Of a DNA stretch of 64,000 nt, positions 47,197 through 54,618 are shown piece by piece. The DNA comes from a bacterium (GTDB lineage: Bacteria > Desulfobacterota > Binatia > HRBIN30 > CADEER01). The notes under the pieces are model-generated. The model saw nothing but the letters and a program-made list of their open reading frames with translations. It was not told the DNA's origin and ran no database searches. The position numbers were made by a program, and so were the translations under genes. The stretch covers positions 868,001-932,000 of the forward strand of contig JAHBUY010000002.1 of the NCBI GenBank assembly GCA_019637795.1, read 5' to 3'. Numbering within the stretch: position 1 is the stretch's first letter; each line of letters starts with the position of its first letter.

Positions 47197-49098
47197 GTGT
47201 CCGGCGCCCGCTTCAAGATCCGCCTCGGCCTGGCCGCGATCTGCCTCGCGGCCGCGATCGGCGCCGCCGCGGCGTGGTTCGGCGCCTCGCGCGAGGCCAC
47301 CGCGCGTCCGCTCGCGCAGACGACAACCGCGACGACCTTCGCCGGCGGCGAACGCGGCCAGCGGCCCCACCTCTGGGTGCTCAGCGTCGGGGTGAGCGCC
47401 TATCGCGATCCGGCTCTGCGCCTGGAGTACGCCGCCGCCGATGCGCGCGATTTCGCGGCCGCGCTGCAGCAACAGGCCAACGGGCCAGTGTATGATCTAG
47501 TTCACACGCGTGTCCTGACGGATACCGCAGCGTCGCGCGATGCGATTCTCGAGGCGCTTGATGGCTTCCTCGGCCAGGCGTCGCCGGTCGACGTGGCGGT
47601 GATCTTCCTCGCTGGGCATGGCGTGCGCGCCGACCGGGGAGCCGCCCACTACTTCCTCACCGCGGCGGCGTCGCCGGAGGCGCCGCACATCGCGGGCGTC
47701 GACATGGGAGAGCTGCGCCGCCAGATCCTGCGCCTGCACCGGAACATTCCGCGCATGGTGGTCGTGCTCGACACCTGCCACGCGGGAGCGGTCACGGCGG
47801 CGCCGAGCGGCGCCCAGCTCGGCGCCGATCTGTCCTCCGGTCTGGCGCCGGTCGAGGGGCTGTACATCCTGACCTCCGCCTCGGCCGGACAACGCTCGCT
47901 GGAAGTGGCGGCGCGGCGCCACGGCGCCTTCACCGCCGCGCTGCTCGATGGTTTGCAGGGCGGCGCGGCGCGAAACGACGGGTTGATCACCGTCCTCGGT
48001 CTGGCCAACCACGCGATTCGCCAGGTGGAGGAGCTCACCGATGGACGGCAGCGGCCGTACATCTCGATCGTCGGAGAGGACCTCGCCATCGCGGCCGACC
48101 CGGGGCGGCTGGCGCAGGTGACGCCGCCGCCCCTGCCCACGCCGGCGGCTCCAGCGGAGCCCGAGCGGCAGCGCGAACGCATCGCCATCGGCGACTTCGA
48201 GTACTTCGGCCCCGATGCCGCCTATGAATGGATGCACCGCGCGCTCAGCCAGGACGTGCTCACGGCCTTCAGCGAGATCCGCCAGCTCGACGTGTACGAC
48301 GAGACGATGCTGCGTTTCGTCGCTCGCGACGCGCCGGACACCCTGGAGGCGGCGCAGCGCGCCGGCGTCGGGCTGCTGGTGCGCGGCGCGTACTGGGTCC
48401 AGGACCGGCAGTTGAGCATCAGCGCCCAGGTGCAGAGCGTGCGCCCGCTGCAGGTCGTGGCGACGGCGCGCGCCCGCGGCCCGGTGGACAAGTTCGCCCA
48501 GCTCACCGGCCAGGTCATGCTGGCCCTGCTCGACCAGTTGAGCGTCGACGTGCCGGCGCCTCTCGGCGATCAGCTCCGCAATCCCGGCACCAGCAGCCTG
48601 ACCGCACGCAAGCTGCTGACGGAGGCGGAAAGCGGCGGCGGCCGCGCGCCACGGCGACCCGAGCGGCCGATCCAACCGGGGGCGTTCCACGCCCCGCCTC
48701 CGAGCGCCCCGCCGCTGCTCGCGTGGCTGCTCGACGCGATCGTCCCGCCGAGCTTCGCGCAGACGGATCCGGATGCCGAGGCCCAGCTACGCGTGACCCT
48801 CGAGGGTTACCGGCAGGCGCTGGAGGACGAGGATCTGGACGCCCTGCGCCGCTACTATGCGGACTTTCCCGCCAGTCAGGCCGCGGCGCTCGACCGCTAC
48901 TTCGAGAACGCGGAGAACCTGCGCATCGAGCTGAGCGACGTGCGCGTCGCCATCATCGGCGACGAGGCGGCGGTGTCGTTCACCCGGCACGACCGCTTCA
49001 CCGACCGCGAGCGCGGCGAGCCGCAGGACGTGCGGGTGCGGGTCACCAAGCGCTTCGCCTTCCGGGGGGGACAGTGGATCATCCTCAACGACGCGTAA
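47197..49098 (+). CDS. Membrane-anchored caspase-like (C14) protein
   Basis: 633 residues. An N-terminal signal anchor (about 8-27) is followed by a caspase-fold domain (about 55-300). The catalytic dyad is intact: H141 in FLAGHGVR and C194 in VLDTCHAGA. Residues about 335-450 form a FlgO/CsgG-like segment (ERIAIGDFEYFGPDA, then LLVRGAYWVQDRQLSISAQV). A Pro-rich linker and hydrophobic stretch near 510-530 precede a SnoaL/NTF2-like C-terminal domain (LRVTLEGYRQALEDEDLDAL to FRGGQWIILND). It should cleave after Arg/Lys or Asp in the periplasm or outside; target unknown. Divergent from the sigma operon; overlaps the beta-barrel gene. Confidence 0.88.
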   Translation: MSGARFKIRLGLAAICLAAAIGAAAAWFGASREATARPLAQTTTATTFAGGERGQRPHLWVLSVGVSAYRDPALRLEYAAADARDFAAALQQQANGPVYDLVHTRVLTDTAASRDAILEALDGFLGQASPVDVAVIFLAGHGVRADRGAAHYFLTAAASPEAPHIAGVDMGELRRQILRLHRNIPRMVVVLDTCHAGAVTAAPSGAQLGADLSSGLAPVEGLYILTSASAGQRSLEVAARRHGAFTAALLDGLQGGAARNDGLITVLGLANHAIRQVEELTDGRQRPYISIVGEDLAIAADPGRLAQVTPPPLPTPAAPAEPERQRERIAIGDFEYFGPDAAYEWMHRALSQDVLTAFSEIRQLDVYDETMLRFVARDAPDTLEAAQRAGVGLLVRGAYWVQDRQLSISAQVQSVRPLQVVATARARGPVDKFAQLTGQVMLALLDQLSVDVPAPLGDQLRNPGTSSLTARKLLTEAESGGGRAPRRPERPIQPGAFHAPPPSAPPLLAWLLDAIVPPSFAQTDPDAEAQLRVTLEGYRQALEDEDLDALRRYYADFPASQAAALDRYFENAENLRIELSDVRVAIIGDEAAVSFTRHDRFTDRERGEPQDVRVRVTKRFAFRGGQWIILNDA

Positions 49099-50336
49099 CG
49101 TCCTGGTCGAGCGCGGCGGCGCTGGCGGTCGCGACGCTCCTGTCGATCGGCACGGCGCGGGCCCAGAACCCCAATCAGTTCGGCGGCCAGGACCGCGCCA
49201 ACGCGGCGTCGCAGCTCGTCCTCTTCGGCGTCGACCGCGGCATCGCCGCCCTGCCGGCGGTGTCGGGTCCGTCGGTCACCTACCAGTTCGACCCGGCGAG
49301 CGATGCCTTCGTTCGCGCCACCCGGCTCGGCTCGACCGTGCTGCCGAGCACGCAGACCATCGGCCAGGGGTCGCTCACCGTCCAGGTCGCGGCGTCCTAC
49401 TTCGAGCAGTCGGAGTCGTTCACCCCGATCAACTATCTGTTCACGCGCGACGACCTGCCCACGGAGCCGATCGTCGCCAAGGTCGGCCTGGACGTGCGCG
49501 CCCGCGTGACGCTGATCAACCTGGCGGCAACCTATGGACTGACGCAACGCATCCAGCTCGGTCTGTCGCTGCCCATCACCGTGGTCGACGCGCAGGCGCA
49601 GCAGGTGTTCTCGACCCGGCGCAGCCTGCTCAATCTGCCGCCGCCGCAGGCGGTGATCAGCGGCGCGCGGGTGCAGAACGGAGACGTTGCGGCGGCGGTC
49701 AGGACGCTCAACGAGTCGCTCGGGCCGGGCAAGCCGCTGGCCCTGCGCGGCGACACCTTCTCCGCCCTCGGCTTCGATTTCAACGACGGCACCCACGCCG
49801 GAGTCGGGCGCATCGCCCTCGGTGGCAAGGGCCTCGTCTACTCGTACCAGCGCCTGCAGTTCGCCGCCGCCGGCGACGTGCTGCTCCCGAGCCCGAGCCA
49901 GGCGGAGTTCGCCGGTCCGGACAGTGTCGCCATCTACCCGCGCGTCATCGCCAGTCTGCGACCCGCCGACGCCATCACTCTCAGCACCGATCTCGGCTAC
50001 AGCTACGATTTCGACCACGCCGAGCTGCAGCGCTTCGCCTGGACCATCGGCGGCTCGTTCGGCAGCGAGCGCTTTTCCCTCGATGTCGGCTTCGCGGGCT
50101 CGGAATACGCCCAGTCGATCGAGTGGACGCCCGCGGTCGTGCACGGGGAGCCGCGGACGACGGGCGTCGCCCTGAACGACGCGAGCACCGGCACGACGCT
50201 GGTGAGCGCGGTCTTCGGCGGCAAGCTGCGCGTGGCCGAGGCGACGGTGCTCGCGGGCGGCCTCAGCGTGCCGATCGTCAACCTGGCGTTCCAGCCCGAC
50301 GTCCTCGGCACGCTGGCGGTCGAGTACACGTTCTGA
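49074..50336 (+). CDS. Outer-membrane beta-barrel protein
   Basis: 420 residues starting at GTG 49074, inside the end of the caspase gene (25-base overlap), preceded by a G-run as ribosome site. This start gives a good signal peptide (WSSAAALAVATLLSIGTARA). The rest alternates hydrophobic and polar residues as in transmembrane strands (ATYGLTQRIQLGLSLPITVV, TLSTDLGYSYDF) and ends in Phe (LAVEYTF), the usual outer-membrane insertion signal. It resembles the phenol-degradation/transporter type barrel family in outline. Overlap with the caspase gene implies coupled synthesis and a common task at the cell surface. Confidence 0.8.
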   Translation: MDHPQRRVTSWSSAAALAVATLLSIGTARAQNPNQFGGQDRANAASQLVLFGVDRGIAALPAVSGPSVTYQFDPASDAFVRATRLGSTVLPSTQTIGQGSLTVQVAASYFEQSESFTPINYLFTRDDLPTEPIVAKVGLDVRARVTLINLAATYGLTQRIQLGLSLPITVVDAQAQQVFSTRRSLLNLPPPQAVISGARVQNGDVAAAVRTLNESLGPGKPLALRGDTFSALGFDFNDGTHAGVGRIALGGKGLVYSYQRLQFAAAGDVLLPSPSQAEFAGPDSVAIYPRVIASLRPADAITLSTDLGYSYDFDHAELQRFAWTIGGSFGSERFSLDVGFAGSEYAQSIEWTPAVVHGEPRTTGVALNDASTGTTLVSAVFGGKLRVAEATVLAGGLSVPIVNLAFQPDVLGTLAVEYTF

Positions 50337-50399
50337 TCGTCCGGCGCGCGGGCGTCGCCCATTGGCGATCGGCGTCTCCCCCGCTCGGCGCAGCGCGTC

Positions 50400-50636
50400 T
50401 CACGTGTCCTTCCGCGCCTCCTCCGCTCCCGATGGGCGGCGGTAGGGGTCTCCTCGCTCCTCGTTCAGTGCCTCGATGGCGCGATAGCGGTGCACGCCGC
50501 GCGGCAGATGCTTCGCCGCCGCATGCTGGCGGTAGAAGCGCAGCATCTCGGCGACCGCTCGCAGGTTGGCCGGATCGGTCGCCTCCCGCCACGGCGGCGG
50601 CATCGCCTCCACCGAACGATAGCGGAGGACGGCCAT
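50400..50636 (-). CDS. Small partner protein of a nucleotidyltransferase-like gene
   Basis: 78 residues. It starts MAVLRYRSVEAMPPPWREAT and includes LPRGVHRYRAIEALNEERGD. The pattern (short R-x-x-R-S-V-E-x-M opening, GVHRxRSIEAxN) is one I associate with small proteins encoded next to DUF6036/AbiEii-like nucleotidyltransferases; function is unknown and could be antitoxin-like. Its ATG shares one base with the stop of the upstream gene (TGATG), so translation is coupled. No DNA-binding motif is obvious. Confidence 0.65.
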   Translation of the reverse strand: MAVLRYRSVEAMPPPWREATDPANLRAVAEMLRFYRQHAAAKHLPRGVHRYRAIEALNEERGDPYRRPSGAEEARKDT

Positions 50637-50923
50637 CACGTCCCGCGCAGGCCGAAGCGGTCGGCCAGCATGGCGGCGTCCAGACGATCCAAGGGACGAA
50701 CGGTGTCCTTCTTCATCCGCCAGAGGGTGCGCGGCGTGACCACCAGACGCGCGATGTTGTCCGCCTCCGGTCGAATGAAGAGATCGACGTCGCCCGTGGC
50801 GCGCGCCAATCCGTGCAGCCCCAGCGCGCCGGCGCCGAACACGGCATAGTCGACCGCCTGTGCGTGGAGCGCGCGGAAGACCTCCCGCAGTCGCGATTCG
50901 TCGAGGCTGGCAACCTCGGTCAT
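50636..50923 (-). CDS. Nucleotidyltransferase-like protein with apparent internal deletion
   Basis: 95 residues from ATG 50923. The first half has the fold's signature: VDYAVFGAGALGLHGLARAT then GDVDLFIRPEADN, with a G-x-x-x-L-x-x-H and D-x-D metal site. The second half, VVTPRTLWRMKKDTVRPLDR and DAAMLADRFGL, matches the C-terminal end of these proteins. The roughly 70 to 80 residues that normally lie between them (helical part plus strand with the third acidic residue) are missing, in frame. It may be a decayed or miniature form, so activity is doubtful. Overlaps the small partner gene by one base. Confidence 0.68.
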   Translation of the reverse strand: MTEVASLDESRLREVFRALHAQAVDYAVFGAGALGLHGLARATGDVDLFIRPEADNIARLVVTPRTLWRMKKDTVRPLDRLDAAMLADRFGLRGT

Positions 50924-51093
50924 GCGGCGCGCATAACACCGGGCGAAACGCCGGCCAAGGCGATACCCGCCGCGGCCGGCGCCGCGGCGTTGCCGCCCGG
51001 CATCTCGCGCCATCGCGCGGGCGCGCGGCCAGGGGGACGGCTGGTCATGGACGCGCGAGGGCTGGTAGTCAGTCGGGGATGGAGGAGACGGCG

Positions 51094-51762
51094 ATGGACC
51101 TGACCAGCATCGATCATCTGCTGACCACCACCCGCTCGGTGCGCAAGCGGCTCGATTTCAGCCGCCCCGTCGACCTGAAGGTCGTCGAGCGCTGCCTGGA
51201 GATCGCGATGCAGGCGCCGACCGGCGGCAACCAGCAGGGCTGGCACTTCCTGGTCGTCACCGATGCCGGCAAGCGGCGGGCGCTCGCCGATCTCTACCGG
51301 CAGGCGTTCGAGGTCTACCGCGGCATGGAGCGCCCGGCGCTGGCCGCGGACGATCCGCGCCACGCCCAGTTGCCGCGCGTCATCGCCTCGGCCGACCATC
51401 TCGCGCAGCACCTGCACGAGGCGCCGCTGCACGTGATCCCGTGTATCGAGGGTCGCGTCGAGCAGCTCCCGGTGGCAGCGCAGGCGGCGACCTACGGCTC
51501 GATCCTGCCCGCCGCGTGGTCGTTCATGCTGGCGCTGCGGTCGCGCGGCCTGGCCACCGCGTGGACGTCGCTGCACCTGTTCCACGAGCGGGAGGCGGCG
51601 GCCATCCTCGGCATCCCCGAACACGTCACCCAGGTGGCGCTGTTCCCGGTCGCCCACCACACCGGCACCGACTTCAAGCCCGCCAAGCGCCTGCCGGCGG
51701 CGTCGCGCATCTACTGGGACGGCTGGGGCGCGACCCGCGGCGGCGGCGGCGTGCCGGGATAG
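51094..51762 (+). CDS. Nitroreductase family protein
   Basis: 222 residues, FMN-dependent. TTTRSVRKRLDFSRPVD near residue 13 is the FMN-phosphate binding start. QAPTGGNQQGWHFLVVTD near residue 45 is the classical second FMN motif. AATYGSILPAAWSFMLALRS forms the dimer helix, and LGIPEHVTQVALFPVAHH ends the fold. It reduces nitro groups, quinones or enones using NAD(P)H; the real substrate is unknown. Start ATG 51094 is preceded by GGAGGAG at good distance; ATG 51079 is a weaker option. It ends ten bases before the next gene. Confidence 0.88.
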   Translation: MDLTSIDHLLTTTRSVRKRLDFSRPVDLKVVERCLEIAMQAPTGGNQQGWHFLVVTDAGKRRALADLYRQAFEVYRGMERPALAADDPRHAQLPRVIASADHLAQHLHEAPLHVIPCIEGRVEQLPVAAQAATYGSILPAAWSFMLALRSRGLATAWTSLHLFHEREAAAILGIPEHVTQVALFPVAHHTGTDFKPAKRLPAASRIYWDGWGATRGGGGVPG

Positions 51763-51772
51763 GACGACGGGC

Positions 51773-52600
51773 ATGGCGCCGCGCACGCTGCGCGTGCTGA
51801 CCCTGAACTGCTGGAACGTCTCCGAGCCCTACGCGGCGCGCATGGCGATCGCCCGGGCGGCGATCGCGGCGCTCGACCCGGACCTGATCGGGCTGCAGGA
51901 GGTGATCGTCCGCCGCGATGGCTTCGACCAGGGCGCCGAGCTGCTCGGCGACCGCGGCTACCACACCGCCTACGCGCCGGCCTTTCGCTGGGACGAGCGC
52001 GGGCACGTCGACGCCGATGGCGACGGCGACGGCTTCGGCAACCTGGTGGTCAGCCGCTGGCCGATCGTGGCCGCCGAGCGCCACGCGCTGCCGGGCGAGG
52101 AGTTGGACGAGCGCCGCTGCGCCCTCGCCGTCCGCGTCGCGGCGCCGTTCGCCCAGATCCCCTTCGTGTGCACCCACCTCGCCTGGCGGCTCGACCACGG
52201 CATGCTGCGCGAGCGCCAGGTGCGCGCGCTCGACGAGGTGGTGGGGAGCTGGCGGCGCGCCGGCGACTTCCCCCCGATCCTCGTCGGCGACCTCAACGCG
52301 CCGGCGGACGCCAACGAGATCCGCTATCTCAGCGGCCTCGCCGCGCTCGACGGCCGCAGCACCTTCTACCAGGACGCCTGGCGGGTGCGCGGCGCCGGCC
52401 CCGGTCACACCTGGGACAACCGCAATCCCTTCGCGGCCATGATGTTCGAGCCCGACCGGCGGCTCGACTACGTGTTCGTCGGCGGCGCCGAGGTCAGCGG
52501 CCGCGGCTGGATCGAGCGCGTCGCGCTGGCCTGCGACCAGCCGGTGGACGGCGTCTTCGCCAGCGACCACTTCGGCGTCGTCGCGGACATCCGCGTGTGA
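51773..52600 (+). CDS. Endonuclease/exonuclease/phosphatase family protein
   Basis: 275 residues, EEP fold. Motifs in order: LTLNCWNV at the start, the metal-binding Glu in IGLQEVIV near residue 43, FVCTHLAW with the conserved His near 135, ILVGDLNAPAD near 170, and the catalytic pair in FASDHFGVVADI at the C-terminus. There is no signal peptide. It hydrolyses a phosphodiester (nucleic acid, phosphatidylinositol-like lipid or sphingomyelin); sequence alone does not decide. A DADGDGDG stretch may bind calcium. Probably co-transcribed with the nitroreductase. Confidence 0.85.
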   Translation: MAPRTLRVLTLNCWNVSEPYAARMAIARAAIAALDPDLIGLQEVIVRRDGFDQGAELLGDRGYHTAYAPAFRWDERGHVDADGDGDGFGNLVVSRWPIVAAERHALPGEELDERRCALAVRVAAPFAQIPFVCTHLAWRLDHGMLRERQVRALDEVVGSWRRAGDFPPILVGDLNAPADANEIRYLSGLAALDGRSTFYQDAWRVRGAGPGHTWDNRNPFAAMMFEPDRRLDYVFVGGAEVSGRGWIERVALACDQPVDGVFASDHFGVVADIRV

Positions 52601-52651
52601 ACAGGCCCGCGCGCGGCCGCGCGGCAGCGCGGCCCGCCAGGCGGTCGTCGT

Positions 52652-54328
52652 TCAGGCGACGACGCGGCGCGCTTCCTTGCTGACGTCCTCGATGCGCTGC
52701 TTGGCGTTGGCGAGGACGGGCAGGTGCGCGGCGAGCGCCTCCTGCTCGCCCTCCTCGGCGAGGAAGTTGGTCTCGACGCGGATGCGCTCCTGCTCGCCCT
52801 GGGCGGCGCGGGCGATGTCGGCGAGGCGGCCCTCGAGCACCGTGCGGACGGCGGTGTCGGCGGTCTTCGCCGCGCTCTCGAACCAGGCCGACTGCGCCGC
52901 CTGCGCCTCGGTGATGCCGGTCTTCTCGAGCGTCGCCAGGCCGGGCAGGTACCAGCGCCGCCACAGCGCCCGGCGCAGCAGCGCGAGGCTGCCGGTGCGG
53001 GCGCGCTCCAGGCGCTCGGGCGGCGCGATGGCGCCCGGACGGACATCGACGCGATCGGCGGCCGCGGGCGAGGCGACGGCGCCGTATTGCTTGGCGGCGG
53101 CGCGCAGGGCGTCGAGCGCCGACGCATTGGCGGCGGCGCTGGCGGCGGCGTAGGCCTCGGCGGCGGCGTTGACGGCGCCCGCCAGGGCTTCACCGCGCCC
53201 GCTGCGCACCCAGGCGCGACGGGCGGCGCGCAGCGCCGCCGTGAGCGCTTCGGCGGCCTTGCCCAGCGCCGCGCCGCGCTGCTGACCGGCGGCGTCGACG
53301 GCGGCCTGGAAGTCGCTCACCTTGGCGCGCTCGGCGGCGGTCTTCGCCTCCGCGTCGCGCTGCACGGCGCTCAGGCGCTCGCGCACCTCGGCGAGCTTGG
53401 CGTCGAGCGCGGCGCGGCGTTGGCCGAGGGCGGCCTGCGCTTCCTCGATCCAGCGGACGGCGCGCTTGCCGGCCTCGCGCAGGGCGACCAGCTCGCGCTT
53501 CTCCGACGACGCGAAGCGGCCGAGGGCGTCGGAGAGCTCGGACAGCCCGCTCGCCGCCAGCGCGTCGCGGTCCCGGCCCTGCTGGGCGCGGGCCGCGGCG
53601 CGCGCGTCGACCAGGTAGAGCTCGTGCGCGCCGGCGACGTCGGCGCGCAGGGTCTCGGCGTGCCGCGCCAGCTCGCCCTGCTCCAGCTCGGCGCAGTCGG
53701 CATCGAGGTTCCAGACCACGAACAGCTTGCCGATGTCGGCCTGCAGCCCGTCCATCAGGCGGCGCGTCGCCTGCGTGAACAGCGCCGGATAGCGCACCAC
53801 CAGGACGACCGCGTCGAGGGCGCGCAGGGCCTCGGCGCTGATGGCGTCGAAGCGCTCGTCGCTGCCGATGCCGGGGGTGTCGACGAGATCGACCTGGCCG
53901 CCGAGCTGCAGCAGGTCGGCCTCGGTCTCCACCACCACCTCGGCCACGTCGCGCACGCCGGCGCGCATGATCTGGGTCAGCTCGGCCAGCGTGTCGACGC
54001 GATTCGCCCCGACCTGCCAGACGGTGCGCGAGCCGTAGGTGATGCGCAGCGGCAGCGAGGTCAGGGGATCGAAGGCGACCGGCGACAGCTCCTTGCCGGC
54101 GAGGGCGTTGATGAGCGTCGACTTGCCCGCCTTCACTTCGCCATACACGGCGATCTTCACCCGGCGCCGCGCGAACTCGGCCAGCAGACCGTCGAGCTCG
54201 CCGAGCCGGCCCTTGGGCAACAGCGCCGCGTGCGGCTCCAGGGCGTGTCGGGTCTCGAGGAGCGCTTCGTTGAGGGAGGTCGCCAGCACGCCGTAGGCGC
54301 GGCGGACGGCGTCGTCGGTTGGTTGCAT
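52652..54328 (-). CDS. Dynamin-like GTPase
   Basis: 558 residues. The G1 P-loop is GEVKAGKSTLIN (K69), with switch region PLTSLPLRITYG, and the G3 motif is VDTPGIGSDE near 150. A G4-type site WNLDADC lies near 210. The rest is long, alanine-rich and strongly helical (about 270-540), as expected for the stalk of bacterial dynamin-like proteins. I see no convincing membrane helix, so membrane contact would be peripheral. Likely role is membrane remodelling or stress protection, by analogy. AAGGAG precedes the ATG. Convergent with the upstream endonuclease-family gene. Confidence 0.87.
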   Translation of the reverse strand: MQPTDDAVRRAYGVLATSLNEALLETRHALEPHAALLPKGRLGELDGLLAEFARRRVKIAVYGEVKAGKSTLINALAGKELSPVAFDPLTSLPLRITYGSRTVWQVGANRVDTLAELTQIMRAGVRDVAEVVVETEADLLQLGGQVDLVDTPGIGSDERFDAISAEALRALDAVVLVVRYPALFTQATRRLMDGLQADIGKLFVVWNLDADCAELEQGELARHAETLRADVAGAHELYLVDARAAARAQQGRDRDALAASGLSELSDALGRFASSEKRELVALREAGKRAVRWIEEAQAALGQRRAALDAKLAEVRERLSAVQRDAEAKTAAERAKVSDFQAAVDAAGQQRGAALGKAAEALTAALRAARRAWVRSGRGEALAGAVNAAAEAYAAASAAANASALDALRAAAKQYGAVASPAAADRVDVRPGAIAPPERLERARTGSLALLRRALWRRWYLPGLATLEKTGITEAQAAQSAWFESAAKTADTAVRTVLEGRLADIARAAQGEQERIRVETNFLAEEGEQEALAAHLPVLANAKQRIEDVSKEARRVVA

Positions 54329-54411
54329 GTGGGAGCAGCTCCTTGCGGCGGTGAGTCGGCATCCATACGGTCTGCCGAGCGGCGAGGCAACTCGCGATGT
54401 GACGAAGGACT

Positions 54412-54560
54412 TTCACCACGGAGGCACGGAGACACGGAGCGTACTGATTTCGAAGCCCGCTCAGCGTTCATCCCAAAGTTCATCAGAAATGGAGTGAGAA
54501 GAGGCCCCGCGCCTTCGCTATGGCACCGAGCCCTCCGTGTCTCCGTGCCTCCGTGGTGAA
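54412..54560. repeat. Dispersed inverted repeat, copy B
   Basis: Arms 54412-54439 and 54533-54560 are perfectly complementary over 28 bases and identical in sequence type to copy A at 29184-29258. The spacer is 93 bases instead of 19. It lies in the 290-bp gap between the dynamin gene start and the end of the radical SAM gene, and has no gene of its own. Confidence 0.88.
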
Positions 54561-54618
54561 GGGTTTTTGTCGTATCGAGATTAGGACAGTACCGCGGCGC
54601 GCGGCCGCCGAGCGTTCC

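Noticed and set aside
54157..54483. Short minus-strand frame across the repeat at 54.4 kb
   Set aside because: Its sequence is the typical translation of the inverted repeat and it overlaps the dynamin gene start.
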